Of a DNA stretch of 64,000 nucleotides, positions 11,522 to 23,679 are shown piece by piece. The notes under the pieces were generated by a model. That model made no database searches, had not been told where the DNA came from, and worked only from the letters and a program-made list of their open reading frames with translations. The number at the start of each line of letters is the position of its first letter. Position 1 is the stretch's first letter. The stretch comes from Lithobates sylvaticus (Eukaryota; Chordata; Amphibia; Anura; Ranidae), in the NCBI GenBank assembly GCA_028564925.1, contig CM053029.1:429790046-429854045 (forward strand). Reading direction: 5' to 3'. Position numbers and translations under genes: made by a program.

Positions 11522-11988
11522 CTGAAACATAACAAGGAAAGCCAGAACTGTTATTGATTTAATTTAAGATGCTTTTACTAGATCTACTAAACATCCAGGG
11601 AAACAATTAGTCAATCATCCTGCCAACTTGACTCGTGCTTCAAGAAAAGAACCCAACACCTATCTGTGTCTAGAGCTCATGGTAATTTGCTTTTGTCTAA
11701 CCCCAATACAACATGCACTGTCTATCATTCGCATTTCATTTATCTCTTCCAATCTTGTATCTTAATCCACAGGATGCTTTACAGTTATAGAAGGACAGCA
11801 AGATTGTCTCAAAGGAACAGCAGAATAGAATTTGTCTAAATGCAATTGAAATTTGTTACACCTCTAGTCTCTCAAGAATATCCTTGTCAGGATAATGTAC
11901 AACTGATAAGAAAGAGAAGTTTGTGCAAATCTCCTGCTGCTGAAAAAAAAGATCAAACATGCCACAAACAATAGGAGGAAACCATCAC
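11522..11988 (-). other. GRM8: GRM8 intron, 467 bp
   Basis: Short intron between the 136-nt and 155-nt exons. It starts GTGATGG and ends with a pyrimidine-rich tract and TTTCAG. No repeat or other gene was recognised inside it. Confidence 0.9.
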
Positions 11989-12124
11989 CTTATGTCATCT
12001 TCATTTGCAAAAATGATTACTGCCCGAGCATTAGGGGTTTCCAGCAGGCGTCTAATGATTTTATCAAATTCTCCTGGCTTAGGTTCTCGAGGGATTTTCA
12101 GTGATTGGGCAATGCAAAGACCAC
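11989..12124 (-). CDS. GRM8: GRM8 exon (136 nt), ligand-binding domain
   Basis: Internal exon of metabotropic glutamate receptor 8, a presynaptic group III class C GPCR that couples to Gi/o and lowers cAMP. Read on the minus strand it gives [19 protein letters not shown] followed by [20 protein letters not shown] and NEDDIR, which from memory is nearly identical to mammalian GRM8. This is the part of the extracellular Venus-flytrap domain just before the hinge-side segment carried by the next exon. The acceptor is a pyrimidine-rich tract ending CTTCGCAG, immediately upstream of 12124. The donor after 11989 reads AAG|GTGATGG. The exon takes two bases of a Gly codon from the upstream exon and ends with two bases of an Arg codon, so it joins the next exon in phase. 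GRM4, 6 and 7 fit less well. The exon before it was not found in the remaining 52 kb. Confidence 0.94.
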
Positions 12125-12273
12125 CTGCGAAGACAAAAATAAAAAACACTTTGTCTCAGAAAAGCCCCATTTTAAGGATTACTGATTATGCTTCTGGTAA
12201 ACTACATATGACTTATATAAATATTTTTATGGAAAATTGACACAATTTACTTTAGTATATGTCTGCTTATTAA

Positions 12274-13196
12274 CCACTTCCCGACCGGCGCACAACGATG
12301 TATGTCGGCAGAATAGCATGGACAGGCATAAGGTTGCCCAGTTACGTGCGCTGGTCGGGACCTCCTTGAGTCCGATCGCAGGTCCCGCGGACTCGATCGT
12401 CGCGGGGAAACCCGCGATCATCTCGCGGGGAGGAAGAACAGGGAGATGCCGATGTAAACAGCATCTCCCCGTTCTGCATAGCAACAAGTGACATTGATCT
12501 CTGCTCCCTGTGATTGGAGCAGAGATCAGTGCTGTGTAAAAAACAGCCACAGCCCCCACAGTTAGCAACACGCCCCTAGGACACACTTAACCCCTACACT
12601 GCCACCTCCCGGTTAACCCCTTCACTGCCAGTGTCATTTACACAGGAATAAGTGCATTTGTATAGCACTGATTACTGTATAAATGACAATAGTCCCAAAA
12701 ATGTGTCAAAAATGTCCGATGTGTCCGCCATAATGTCGCAGTCACAATAAAAATCGCTGATGGCCGCGATTAGTAGTAAAAAAAAAAAGTATAAAACTAT
12801 CCCCTATTTTGTAGAGGCTATAACTTTTGCACAAACCAATCAATAATCGCTTGTTGCAATTTTTTTTACCAAAAATATGTAGAAGAATATGTATCTGCCT
12901 AAACTGAGGAAAAAAAAAGTTTTTTTATATATATTTTTTGGGGATATTTATTATAGCAAAAAGTAAAAAATAATGTGTTTTTTTCAAAATTGTCGCTCTT
13001 TTTTTGTTTATAGCGCAAAAATAAAAAAACGCAGAGGTGATCAAATACCACCAAATCAAAGCTATATATGACGGAAAAAAAAAGACATCAATTTTGTTTG
13101 GGATTTACGTCGCACTTGTCAGTTAAAGCGGCGCAGTGCCGAATCGCAAAAAGTGCTCTGTTCTTTGGCCAGCAAAATGGTCCGGTCTGAAAGTGG
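12274..13196. mobile_element. TTAA-flanked CCACTT element, full length
   Basis: 923 bp between two TTAA sites (12270-12273 and 13197-13200). The ends are inverted: CCACTTCCCGACCGG and the complement of CCGGTCTGAAAGTGG. The interior has a GC-rich left part and a conserved AT-rich right part (TATAGCGCAAAAATAAAAAA, GGTGATCAAATACCACCAAA, AATTTTGTTTGGG, GACAATTG-like motifs) shared with the elements at 14206, 16386, 20121, 24170, 36217 and 47360. Non-coding. The TTAA target suggests a piggyBac/Kolobok-type transposase acting in trans. Confidence 0.75.
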
Positions 13197-13200
13197 TTAA

Positions 13201-13636
13201 TATATTACCTCAAAGCTTGTCTCACTGAGATTTCTATGACATTTTATTAGTGGGATTTTATGAAATTGAATCTTAAACAATGCTTTCAGAGAAACTGCGC
13301 CTCCAATTAAAAATGAATTGCATGTAACAAGCAAAACCATTAATTGAGCTGCTAATGCAATCTGGTAATGACACAATACCTGAAGTGTATGCAAACCAAA
13401 TTAATAAAATCGTTAACATGTAATAAGCTAAAAATAAGCTTAAATGTGTTTAAGCCATTTCAATGGTAATTAAAATATTTTACAATTGGCAGATTTCAGT
13501 AAAACATATTACTTAGTGAGCCTGCCAGGAAGGTCCTTGTTTAGGCACTTCCTGTTATAGGGTAACTATCCTCTGCTGCTGTAGCACATTTATTCTTCTG
13601 TGTTGTCACCTTTTCACGCAGGATTTCAATGGAGAT
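13201..13636. other. GRM8 intron, nothing recognised
   Basis: AT-rich sequence between two elements. No feature supported. Confidence 0.5.
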
Positions 13637-13639
13637 CAA

Positions 13640-13822
13640 AGTCCCATACACACTATTAGATTTTCACCAGATTTTTGTCTTCAGATTTACCAAAACCATA
13701 TAATATGAGGTCAAACCTTAAAAGTTTAAATTTGCATGCAATCAGGCAGGCCCTTGCACTACATGGTTTCGGTAAATCTGAAGACAAAAATCTGCAGAAA
13801 ATCTAATAGTGTGTATGGGACT
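13640..13822. mobile_element. Short Harbinger-like MITE
   Basis: 183 bp with long inverted ends. AGTCCCATACACACTATTAG at the left mirrors the complement of CTAATAGTGTGTATGGGACT at the right, and CAGATTTTTGTCTTCAGATT continues the stem. It is flanked by CAA at the left and TAA at the right, close to a Harbinger TAA duplication. No coding capacity. Confidence 0.7.
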
Positions 13823-14201
13823 TAAATTTTACCATTACACAGACATAGTCCACTGCTGTCACCAAAAGGAAATCCACCCTGAGAAAGTCCATACAGCCGC
13901 TGCTGAAGTGCATCCATATAGACAGAATGTGCAGGAAATTAGCAGCACTGAGATGCAACAAAGCATTGTAGAAAAATACTCAAAACATTTGCAGAGCTCA
14001 TGCTGATTGGTGAGCTTCAGTTGTGACTCGATGGGAGACATTTTGTATTGCTGCAGAGAGACTGCTGCTCACACACAAAATAAAACTGGCAATCATATAA
14101 TATACAACAGTAACATATGAATTAAGCTTCTTGCTCCCCGTTTTATATATATTTGTATAGCTGTAAATAATTTATTTTGCTTTCATTTAGAGTGAGTATA
14201 T
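13823..14201. other. GRM8 intron, nothing recognised
   Basis: No gene or repeat boundary supported. Confidence 0.5.
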
Positions 14202-14205
14202 TTAA

Positions 14206-15338
14206 CCCCTTCCCGTCGAGTGTACGCAGATGAGTGGCCTCGGCTTTCGGGTGTTATACCGCGATGATGCCTGCAGCTGTAGGCATCATCCCAGTACCGT
14301 TGTTTAGAGCGGGCAATTGGCTATCCAGGGATAACAACCGATGCGGCTAAAAGCTGCTCGGCTGTTATCCCGGAGGAGCAGGAAGGGATGTCCCCCGTCC
14401 CGCTGCCTCCCGCCGCTCTCATCAGGCCTCCCGTCCCACCGGGAAACACGATCGTTGATCTGGCTTTTCCGGTGCCTAGTGACAGACTGGAATGAAGCCG
14501 GAAATGGCTTTGTTCTAGTCTCCTGATTGTAAACACGGAAGCGTTGTCACAACGCCACTTCCTGTTTACTTGCCTGCCAATGGCGCCTTTTTAAAAAAAA
14601 TATACAGTATTCATAATCGCAGAAAACGGCGATGTGAAGACTTCGAAGTGCAAAGGAGGGATAGACCCCCGATCCCTTCATAAAGAGTACCTGTCACCCC
14701 CTATTACTGTCACAAGGGATGTTTTTTTAAACCCAATTTAATAGTATAAAAAAATAAGGAAAAAAATAGTTTAAAGCACCCCCGTCCCCGCTACCACACG
14801 CAGCAAAGTAAACGCATACGGAAATCGCACCCGCATGTGTAAACGGTGTTCAAATCACACATGTGAGGTATCGCCGCAATCGTGAGAGCAAGAGCAATAA
14901 TTCTAGCTCTACACCTCCTCTGTAACTCTAACCTGGTAACCGTAAAAAAAATTTAAAGCGTTGCCTCTGGAGATTTTTAGGTACCGTAGTTTGTCGCCAT
15001 TCCACGAGTGCGTGCAATTATATTGCGTGACATGTTTAGTATCTATTTACTCAGCGTAACATCATCTTTCACATTATACCAAAAAACTGGGCTAACTTTA
15101 CTGTTTCGTTTTTTTTAAATTCATGATAGTGTCCCTTTTCCCAAAAAGTTGCGTTTAAAACACTGCTGCACAAATACCGTGTGACATAAAATATTGCAAC
15201 AATCGCCATTTTATTCTCTAGATTCTCTGCTAAAAAATATATATATAATGTTTAGGGGCTCTAAGTAGTTTTCTAGCAAAAGATAGAGATTTAACTTGTA
15301 AACACCAAATGTCAGAAATAGGCTTAGTCATGAAAGGG
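14206..15338. mobile_element. TTAA-flanked element, divergent copy
   Basis: Bounded by TTAA at 14202-14205 and 15339-15342, with ends CCCCTTCCCGTCGAG and the complement of CATGAAAGGG, weakly inverted. The body differs from the 12274 element but has the same plan (GC-rich part, then AT-rich part with CGCACCCGCATG and TCGCCGCAATCG). No transposase. Confidence 0.55.
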
Positions 15339-15342
15339 TTAA

Positions 15343-16283
15343 ACTGCAGCAAAACTTTGATGGATAAAGCAGCACCCATATTACTGGCAATAAGAGCATT
15401 TTAATCAGCAGGGTGCACCAGTGTATTTAGTCAAAAGCAGAAAAAAAACGAACAAGTAAGTTATGCCCACTGTAATGTATGTTTTCGGTCTCACTGGAAT
15501 TGCCTTTCTTAGCCTTGCATTCACATTACACAAAGTGGCATACAATTAATCAAAATAAAAGCAATACAAGACCCAAGTGGAAGTCAGATAGATTGGTTGC
15601 CATAGCTTAGATGGGAGTGGTAAGACTGATATCGTAAACATTTGACCATATACATGTGATAATAATAATGTGATAGGTTTAGTTATTCAGTGCTGGAACC
15701 ACATTTTCAAAAAGTACAATAGATAATTGAAGTGGTTTACTCTTTCCTTTTCCACATAAATGGGGAAAATCATTTTATGTCCAGATATCTGGCGTAAGTA
15801 AACTGAATGGTTGGTTTAGTGATTTAGCCTGCAGTTGCCTTATTTGTTCAATGTGTGTATGGTGGTGGTGGGGAGAGGTTGCGGTTTTAGGTAAAGTAAG
15901 TGAGCTAAATACAACTGATTAGATACCTTGGGATAATGCAGGCTGATTTAACAGAGCACAAATTGATGTTGTGAAGGTGCGCTGACTCTGTGTAAAAAGT
16001 AGGGAAAACCCACAGTGAACCCTACAGAAAAATAATAAAATATTAGCCTGTGTAGAAAAATATTACACATTGTGTAAATATACACAATGTGTAGCTACCC
16101 AATGAACACACATGTATGTACAATGTATAAAGCTAAAACATTTAGAAACAGGTGTGTGATCAAGATTGGAATGACCTACAACACATAAAGATATACAAAA
16201 GATACACAAAAAAGTGAAAACAAATAAACACAACGTGTATATAATCTGAATTTTGAAAAACCGGCAAAAGGGTAAAGAGTTAT
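15343..16283. other. GRM8 intron, nothing recognised
   Basis: No gene, RNA or repeat boundary supported. Confidence 0.5.
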
Positions 16284-16384
16284 GAACAGTCTCTCTCAGG
16301 TGCTGAAAATAAAAATAATTTTTCATTGTTTTTTTTCATCATTTTTTTTTTCATTGTCTTTTCAGCACCTGAGAGAGACTGTTC
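16284..16384. repeat. Foldback, 101 bp
   Basis: GAACAGTCTCTCTCAGGTGC at the left is the exact complement of GCACCTGAGAGAGACTGTTC at the right, separated by A/T-rich sequence. It abuts the truncated TTAA element at 16386. Confidence 0.8.
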
Positions 16385-16385
16385 A

Positions 16386-17185
16386 GGCCATTTTTTGCGA
16401 TACTGCACTTTGTCGCTTTAACTGACAATTGTGCGTTCATGCAATGCTGTACCCAAACAAAATTGATGTCCTTTTTTCCCACAAATAGAGCTTTCTTTTG
16501 GTTGTATTTGATCACCTCTGTATTTTTTTTTTTTGCGCTATAAACAAAAAAAGAGCGCCAATTTTGAAAAAAAAACAATATTTTTTACTTTTTGCTATAA
16601 TAAATATCCCCCCAAGAAATGTAATAAAAAAATGTCTTCATCAGTTTAGGCCAATATGTATTATTCTACATATTTTTGGTTAAAAAAAATCACATATTGA
16701 TTGGTTTGCGCAATAGTTATAGTGTCTACAATATAGGGGATAGATTTATGGCATTTTTATTATTATTATTATTATTTTTACTAGTAATGGTGGTGAGCAG
16801 TGATTTTTAGCAGGACTGCAACATTGCGGTGGAGGGATTGAACCCCCAACTGACATTTGTTAGTGTTTACTAACTGTATGGGGGACTGTGTGACTGGGGA
16901 AACACACAGATCCATCTTCCTGCATAGCAGAAAGACAGAATATGTGTGATCTCCCCTGTCAGAATGGAGATTTGCCTTGTTTACACAGGCAGATCCCCGT
17001 TCTGTCACTGTGGGGAATGATCGGGGATGGCCGGCAGACTTTGAGTCTGCCACAAACACTGATTGGCTCGCCCACTGGCCAGTGGGCACACACACCCACA
17101 AATCAATTTGTACGAGCCGAAGTATAATGACGGCGATTCACGGGATCGAGCCACAGTGCAACTGCGGTGGCTGGTCCTTAAGCGG
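16386..17185. mobile_element. TTAA-type CCACTT element, inverted and truncated
   Basis: Same family as 12274-13196 but in the opposite orientation: it starts inside the family sequence (GGCCATTTTTTGCGATACTG) and ends CTTAAGCGG|TTAA at 17185/17186. The outer few tens of bases at the left end are missing where it meets the foldback. Non-coding. Confidence 0.7.
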
Positions 17186-17189
17186 TTAA

Positions 17190-18541
17190 AAAAGAAAATA
17201 TAGGGAGAGGTTTATTGTTTATATATTTAGGTCCCAAAAGATAAAATCCCAATTCCACTACTTGATCTTAAGCTTTTAACTTTTGACTGCAACACTAACT
17301 TTATCTACCCTAATAACCTAATAACTTATACTACATAATCCCTGCTGTAGATAACAGTCCTGTGCTGAAAAAACAGCACTGATATTCTGGATCTGAAAAC
17401 TACTAATGTGAAATGTATAATTCCCAGCAATACTCATTCATTCTGCTTCTGGTGTAAGTGCAGAATCCTCTAAAACTGAAAGTGTTAATATGACATTACT
17501 TTCAGCACAAATAATAAAAAGTTTAACCCTTGTTTAATAATAGTGGATACATTATTCTTAACCCCCCTGTGGTGACTGTGCATACAGGACAGCTACTTTA
17601 CAGCACAGATACAATTTAAAACTACACAACCATTTGAATTCAATAGCTCGTCTTGGACAAGGCAAAGGTTGGTCATGAATATTATCGATAAGATAACATA
17701 AAGAACCAATTTTTTTATTTTTTTTAATCTATCACAAAAGGGAGCATTTGGGAACAGCTTGCAGCAGTCAATGATAGGCAAACACGCGTAGCCAAGGTGA
17801 GGTGGTCAGTAATTTACTGTGGAATCATCAGTAGATTACTGATTTCATGGTAATTGTTGTATATTAAACACATCAGTAATTTATTGTGCCACCAGAGAAA
17901 AATCACAGAGTGCAGTATGTTCTATGCAATATCAGATCAGCCAAGTGACAGTAGTATAGCTGTGGAAGTGGTACAGCTATAAACTTAGCAGCCAAAATCA
18001 AACACATTTAAAAGCCTCAGGAACATACTGTATGATCTGTCTAGTGATGAATTCACCAAGTGATAACCTCTAAGCAAAGAAATGGTGAGGGTCATTATCA
18101 ACCATCAGACATGTCATTTCAAATTCACTTTTTTTATATCAAGGGAGAGAATGTACTTTCTATCATATAATCTATTGCTTACCCATGTACTTTTTGTGAC
18201 AGAAGAACGTGATGGAGACTTTCACCACACAAAAATGGTTATGGATGTGTGCTCCTTCCATGTTTTAATTATGGGGATTTTGTGTGATGACTGAACCTTA
18301 CTTGTGAGAGAAATAGTGGGTTTGGAGAAGGTCACAAAGAACTGTAATAAGTTGTGGTTTTAACTTTTATATCTGCACTGGCTGAAATTAATAAATCTGC
18401 ATGGAATCCCTGATGAGTCCATGTATTCTTATCTAACTGTAGGCATCACTGAATCTGCCAAATAGTTAGCTGCTATTATCTAATATCTAAGAATTATCTA
18501 CAGGTATTCCTTTTTTTTAGAGATCTGGAGAACCTCCAATC

Positions 18542-18544
<3 letters not shown>
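17190..18544. other. GRM8 intron, nothing recognised
   Basis: AT-rich sequence. No feature supported. Confidence 0.5.

Positions 18545-18577
<33 letters not shown>
18545..18577. repeat. (TAA)n microsatellite
   Basis: About eleven TAA units. Confidence 0.95.
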
Positions 18578-18578
<1 letters not shown>

Positions 18579-18985
18579 TTTCTTCAATAATTTGCTTTAC
18601 ATGGGATCATTAACATGGCAACATTTACAAACAAAAGTTCCCCTATCAAGACTGTGCAGCGCTAATAATGTAAATAATAAATACAATAAACTATATGTAG
18701 CAAAGATATCTATAACATATCACCATGCATTTAAAGGAATATATAAATCAAAAGTGCTAATGCTCCGTGATATTGCACTCAGTCCTCAACGAGGATAATA
18801 TAAAACTAAACAACAATAGTCCATATAAAAAATAATAAATAATAATAAAGTGCTTGTGCTCCGTGAATATCAATAAATCCTTGATGAAGTATTTAAACCA
18901 AACAGCAAAAGTCCATAGTAACATCAGGTGTCTTCATACGGGGTGCACACACAACCCCCACTGGGTGTTCCCTCACCTTAAGAGC
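18578..18985. other. GRM8 intron with direct repeat
   Basis: Two diverged direct copies of a unit with AGTGCT-(AATGCTCCGTGATATT/TGTGCTCCGTGAATAT) and TAAACAACAATAGTCCATA / AACAGCAAAAGTCCATAG. No family assigned. Confidence 0.4.
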
Positions 18986-18989
18986 TTAA

Positions 18990-19389
18990 AGCGGAGTTCT
19001 GCTAAAAAAAAAAAAATGTTTAAAGTCAGCAGCTACAAATATTGCAGCTGCTGACTTTTAATATTCGGACACTTACCTGTCCCAGGGTCCAGCGATGCGG
19101 GGGAGTGAAGCCCCGATCGTCTCCCCCTCCTCTCTGCGGCGCTGGCAATGTAAGTGTAGGCGCCCGACTGTGGCTTCACAGCCAGGCACTCACTGCTCAC
19201 GCACGAGCCGCCCGCTGTGACTGGCCGGGCAATCATCCGGGACCTGTGACATGTCCCAGATGATTGCCTAGAGGGAGGGGGGAGGAGATCTCCCTTCCGG
19301 TGCCAAGGTGCGCCGGGAGAAAGTGGGAGATGGGACCCTCTGAAAAGAGGGTATCGCCCCCACCCCAAAAAAAATGGGGGTCACCTCCC
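18990..19389 (-). mobile_element. TTAA-type element with exon-like core, minus strand
   Basis: Starts next to TTAA (18986-18989) with AGCGGAGTTCTGC. On the minus strand it carries the same order as 5725-6190: GC-rich core, GGGACAG|GTAAGT with the donor at 19077/19076, then the AAAGTCAGCAGCTGCA hairpin. The far end (19390-19393 TTAA) lacks the expected inverted repeat, so that end is probably broken by the neighbouring insertion. Confidence 0.6.
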
Positions 19390-19393
19390 TTAA

Positions 19394-20060
19394 AGCGGAA
19401 GTTCCATTTTTTGGGCGCTTTAAATAATAAGCCTGTAATAGATTATTATTTAAGCCCTTAAAGTGGAGGGCTACCCTGAAAAAAAAAACTTCATAAAAAT
19501 GTTAATAACAATTTTTTTTTTTACTTAACAGAAATGGCTGTTGCTAGGCAGATCGTCCTAATCTGCCTCTTGTTGTTCCGCGAAGCTGTTCGGTCTTCTG
19601 CTCCTAGCGCCGTCTTCTAGTGAACGGGGCGCGGTGTGTTATGGAAACTGTGTGTCCCACAACACAATGCGTTCCCCATTCACAAAGCGCTGCGCGACTC
19701 GCGCATGTGCAGTTCGGAAACGGGCAGTGAAGCCAGCAAGGCTACGCTGCCTGTTTCCCTTAGGTGGAATGGCGGCGCCGGGAACCGAGACTCGAGGGAC
19801 GATCGGTCTCGGGCGGCCGACATCGCAGGCACCCAGGACAGGTAAGTCTGCTTATTAAAAGTACAGTGTTTGATACAGTAATGTAATCTGTAAGATTTAA
19901 TTTTTTACTTTTTGAATTTGCCGCTGGCCACGGTGCTCGCAGGGAACGGAGCCTGGGCAGATGATCCGGCGGAGGACACAGCGGGGGGACATCACTAAAG
20001 ACCTGAAGGGCCTGGTATGGAATTTGGGGGGACTCCCACGCATCCCATGCCGTTTTTATC
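19394..20060 (+). mobile_element. Nested TTAA-type fragments with exon-like core
   Basis: Begins AGCGGAAGTTCCA right after TTAA; another start AGTGGAGGGCTACCC follows TTAA near 19457. The core has TTTCCCTTAGGTGGAATGGC with ATG at 19769 and ACAG|GTAAGT at 19841/19842, matching 40740-41197. The right part contains a sequence resembling other frog repeats (GGGACTCCCACGCATCCCAT). The right boundary is not defined. Confidence 0.5.
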
Positions 20061-20120
20061 ACTGAACTTTTATGTGTATTGCCGGGACCGAAAATTCATT
20101 ATAGCCGCGATTACTTTTAA

Positions 20121-21175
20121 CCACTTGTCGCACGCCATATAGCAGAATGACGGCTGCAAAGTGGTTTCAATATCCAGACTGGGTGTCATATGACGTCCTC
20201 AGGATATTAAGCCGATGCGCACCCCCGGGTGGCACGCATCGCGGCGATCGTTGTTGCGATGTGTCAGTCTGACACCCCGCAACACCGATCTAGGTAAAGA
20301 GTCTCTGACGGAGACTCTACCACATGACCAGCCGTGTCCAATCATGGCTGATCGCGATGTAAATAGGAAGAGTCGTAATCAGCTTTTCCTCACTCGCGTT
20401 TGACAGACGCGATTAGAGGAGAGCCGATCTCCTGAAATGCACATATGTGCCCAGGCAGCTGCCAATCAATGCCCAGGCAGCTGCCAATCAGTGCCCACTG
20501 ACAATGCCTACCACTGCCTGTGCTACCAGGGATGCCCATCAGTGCCTCATATCAGTGCTGTGTATCCGTGCCCATGAGTGCCACGTATCAATGCCCATCA
20601 GTGCCCAGCAGTGTTGCCTATCAGTGCCCCCCATAAGCACCCATCTTTTCATCCTTTCAGTGCCCATCAGTGTCGCCTATCAGTGCCCATCAGTGCCACC
20701 CATGAGTGCCCACCAGTGATGCCTGTCAATGGCCATCAGTGCTGCATATCAGTGCCGTCTACCAGTGCCCATCAGTGCTGCATATCAGTGCTCATCGCCG
20801 GTGTCCGTCAGTGCCTGCTCATTGGTGTCACCTCATCGGTGCCACCTTATCAGTACCCGTCAGTGCCGCCTTATCAGTGTCCATCAGGGAAAGACAGAAC
20901 TTACTTATTTACAAAATTTTATAACAGAAATAAAACCAAAACTTTAATTTTTTTCAAAATTTTCTGTTTTTTTTTATTTGTTTAGCAAAAAATAAAAAGC
21001 GCAGAGGTGATCAAATACCACCAAAAGAAAGCTCTATTTGTGGGAACAAAATTATAAAAATGTAGTTTGGGTACAGTGTAGCATGACCGCACAATTGTCA
21101 TTCAAAGTGCGACAGCGCTGAAAGCTCAAAATTGTCCTGGGCAGGAAGGTGTATAAGTGCCCTGTATTGAAGTGG
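20121..21175 (+). mobile_element. TTAA-flanked CCACTT element with minisatellite
   Basis: 1055 bp between TTAA sites (20117-20120 and 21176-21179), with ends CCACTTGTCGCACGCC and the complement of TGTATTGAAGTGG. The left part has the GATATTAAGCCGATGCGCAC region, the middle is a CATCAGTGCC minisatellite, and the right part holds the conserved AGGTGATCAAATACCACCAA block. Same subfamily as 36217-39761, for which it serves as an empty-site comparison. Confidence 0.75.
20450..20890. repeat. CATCAGTGCC-type minisatellite
   Basis: Imperfect tandem array of about 9-11-bp units around CCATCAGTGC and CTATCAGTGC, inside the TTAA element. It produces open frames rich in Ser/His/Gln/Cys that are artefacts of the repeat. 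Confidence 0.85.
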
Positions 21176-21179
21176 TTAA

Positions 21180-22473
21180 ATTACTTTTTCTCCTTTAGAA
21201 ATGAAATTTTGCTCTTGGACTGTTCTAAACACGGGAAACATGCGCCACTTTTCAGGCATACTATAGACACCCCCCAGGTACGAAATTTAAAGGAATATTT
21301 CACTTTTATTGTTTCACTTTAAGCATTACTAAAATCACTGCTCCCGAAAAAAAATTAATTTTTAAAACTTTCTTTTGCATTGATACATATCCCCTGGGAC
21401 GGTGTTCGCTTAGTTGAACACATTTTTTGCCTGTTCGCATGTTCTTCTGCAAACCTAACAGGGGGGTGTTCGACCCATCCCTGCTCAGAAAGATGAGAGG
21501 CCCACCCGGCAGTCAATGCGCTATAGCCTGGGTTGGGAAGGTGTTAACTCTGAGGACAGTGCATAAATTATATTAGAGAATCCAATTCAGCTGTATCTAT
21601 GCCATCTGGAATAACATTTTTTATCTATATGATGCCACAAAAGGGGTGCATTACAAACTTTTAGAAAACTAGCACGTTATTAAAAAAAATACTGTACATT
21701 AGCCTGAATAGATAGAAACATTCGATTGTGAGTTCATTTGTGGAAGAAGACCAATGTAAATGTATCTATGTAGTCTGCATATTACATGTCTACAATATAT
21801 TAATGCTGTAAATAAATAAATAAATGCATAAATTATATCTCTTGTAATAAGAAGAAATGCTGCACCTGCAATAGAAATACTGGCTAATTATATACAGTAT
21901 ATGTTAATACATTGCTATGTTTTACTGCTTGATATTTACTGCTTGTTTTTCCTATTATAATTACACTGTTGGTGAAATCCATTATCCCCTCCACTGTGTT
22001 TCTGGGCAGAAAACCTGTCATGATCAACACAATACTTTACTCAATACAATGCTCAGATATCGTTTTTTTTCTTCCAGACAATTGTGCTATTTAAAGAAAA
22101 AAATACTTTTTTTTAACTCATTACACAAAAAAAATACTTTTTTTTTCATTTAAGCTATTTTATTAAAAATAATCTTATGAATGGGACAAAAGTTATTTCA
22201 TTCAGTATTATTGCAGGAGGGAGGAAATTCTTTTGATTAAGACATTTATAAATGGGGTATATAAAGTATGTGAAGCGGAAAAGCTACATTGGCTTACTAA
22301 ATCAAGTAATAATAGTTTTTCTCATATTTGGTTTGACTGGTTAACCTTTAAAACATCAAGTATTGCAAAACTGGATGATATAGTGTTATTCCATTATGAT
22401 TTGGGGTAGACCATAATTCCTTCTATGTTTATTATCTAAACTTCTCTTGTAGATTTACTTGTGGAAGTTAAAG
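21180..22473. other. GRM8 intron, nothing recognised
   Basis: AT-rich sequence. No gene or repeat boundary supported. Confidence 0.45.
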
Positions 22474-22526
<53 letters not shown>

Positions 22527-22714
22527 ATGTATATTTTAACCAATACATTATCTGGATCTTTTACACAACTAATATATTTGCGTGTATTATAAGAATACCT
22601 CTACCAATGCCTGACCCCTATCTGTTTTAAATGCCTTTAATATTTTTACAGGTATTTTTGTTTGACTACATTTGGATCAAAAAATATTTGTATATACAAT
22701 ATATACAGTACATT

Positions 22715-22765
<51 letters not shown>
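22474..22765. repeat. Two (TA)n microsatellites and spacer
   Basis: (TA)n followed by (TG)n at about 22474-22527, and (TA)n at about 22719-22766. Confidence 0.9.
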
Positions 22766-22770
<5 letters not shown>

Positions 22771-23225
22771 ATACCTTGGATTATGAGCATAATTAGTTCC
22801 AGAAGAATGCTTGTAATCCAAAGCACTCGTATATCAAAGCGAGTTTCCCCATAGGAAATAATGGAAACTCAGATAATTCATTCCACTGCTTGTCTGTGCA
22901 GTACCGCATGTGGCCAGAGGTGTGGGGGCGCTGGAGACACTCGGAAGCACTTGGAGACGATTGGAGACACTTGGAGACGCTCAGAGACACTCGGTAACAG
23001 ATTGTTTCAGAATGTTTCTGAGTGTCTCCGAGCATCTCCGAGAGTCTCTGAGCATCACCGGGGCCCCCTTATCACCTCTGGCCCCCACACGTCTGGCCCC
23101 AGCGGCTTGAATCCTGCTCGTCTTGCGAGACAACGCTTGCAAAGCGAGTCATGATTTTTTTTTTTTAAAAGCTTGTATTGCGAAACGCTCGTAAATCGCA
23201 TTACTCGCAATCCAAGGTTCCACTG
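22766..23225. mobile_element. TA-flanked MITE with GGAGACACT repeats
   Basis: Ends are inverted: AATACCTTGGATTATGAGCA at the left and the complement of CGCAATCCAAGGTTCCACTG at the right, next to TA. The inner flanks TCGTATATCAAAGCGAG and TTGCGAAACGCTCGTAAATC are also partly complementary. The middle (22926-23060) is a decayed array of units like CTTGGAGACR. A TA target points to a Tc1/mariner-type transposase. Confidence 0.65.
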
Positions 23226-23313
23226 TATAAGTGATTATCAGGGTGATCCCTGCACATCATGGTAAATTGAAAAAAAGTAGTATAATATATGTATTCATGG
23301 AAGGAGACACATA

Positions 23314-23496
23314 GGGGGGGATTTACTAAAACTGGTAACGCTATGCACTTAGAATCTCCTGTAGCGGTGCATAGTAGCCAATCAGCGTCTAATGTCAGCT
23401 TGTTTAAGCTTTGGCATTAAAACCTGGAAGCTGACTGGTTTCTATGCAGAGCTAAACCAGATTTTGCACTCTCTAGTTATAGTAAATAATACCCAC
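23314..23496. mobile_element. Short MITE (TTTACTAAAACTGG family), copy 1
   Basis: GGGGGATTTACTAAAACTGG at the left mirrors TCTCTAGTTATAGTAAATAA at the right. Inner parts GTAGCCAATCAGCGTC and CTGACTGGTTTCTATGCAGA are also inverted. Same family as 58055-58220. Confidence 0.65.
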
Positions 23497-23679
23497 ACCG
23501 TGCTTGAATAGGAGCCACAAAATGCAAAATATACTTCCTCACTGAATGTACAACAAATATTGGACACTCAGTAGTTTTGTGTGTACCTCTCTCCTCAGAT
23601 GCATAGATACGTATTCTTTTTGTATCTGTGATTTTTTTTTACTTTTTTTTCTGAAAGACAGTGGGGTTGATTCACTAAA

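Noticed and set aside
20447-20985. Open frames rich in Ser, His, Gln and Cys in the minisatellites (also 24853-25215 and 36616-37186)
   Set aside because: The unit length allows all frames to stay open; the peptides are repeat artefacts with no start context or domain.
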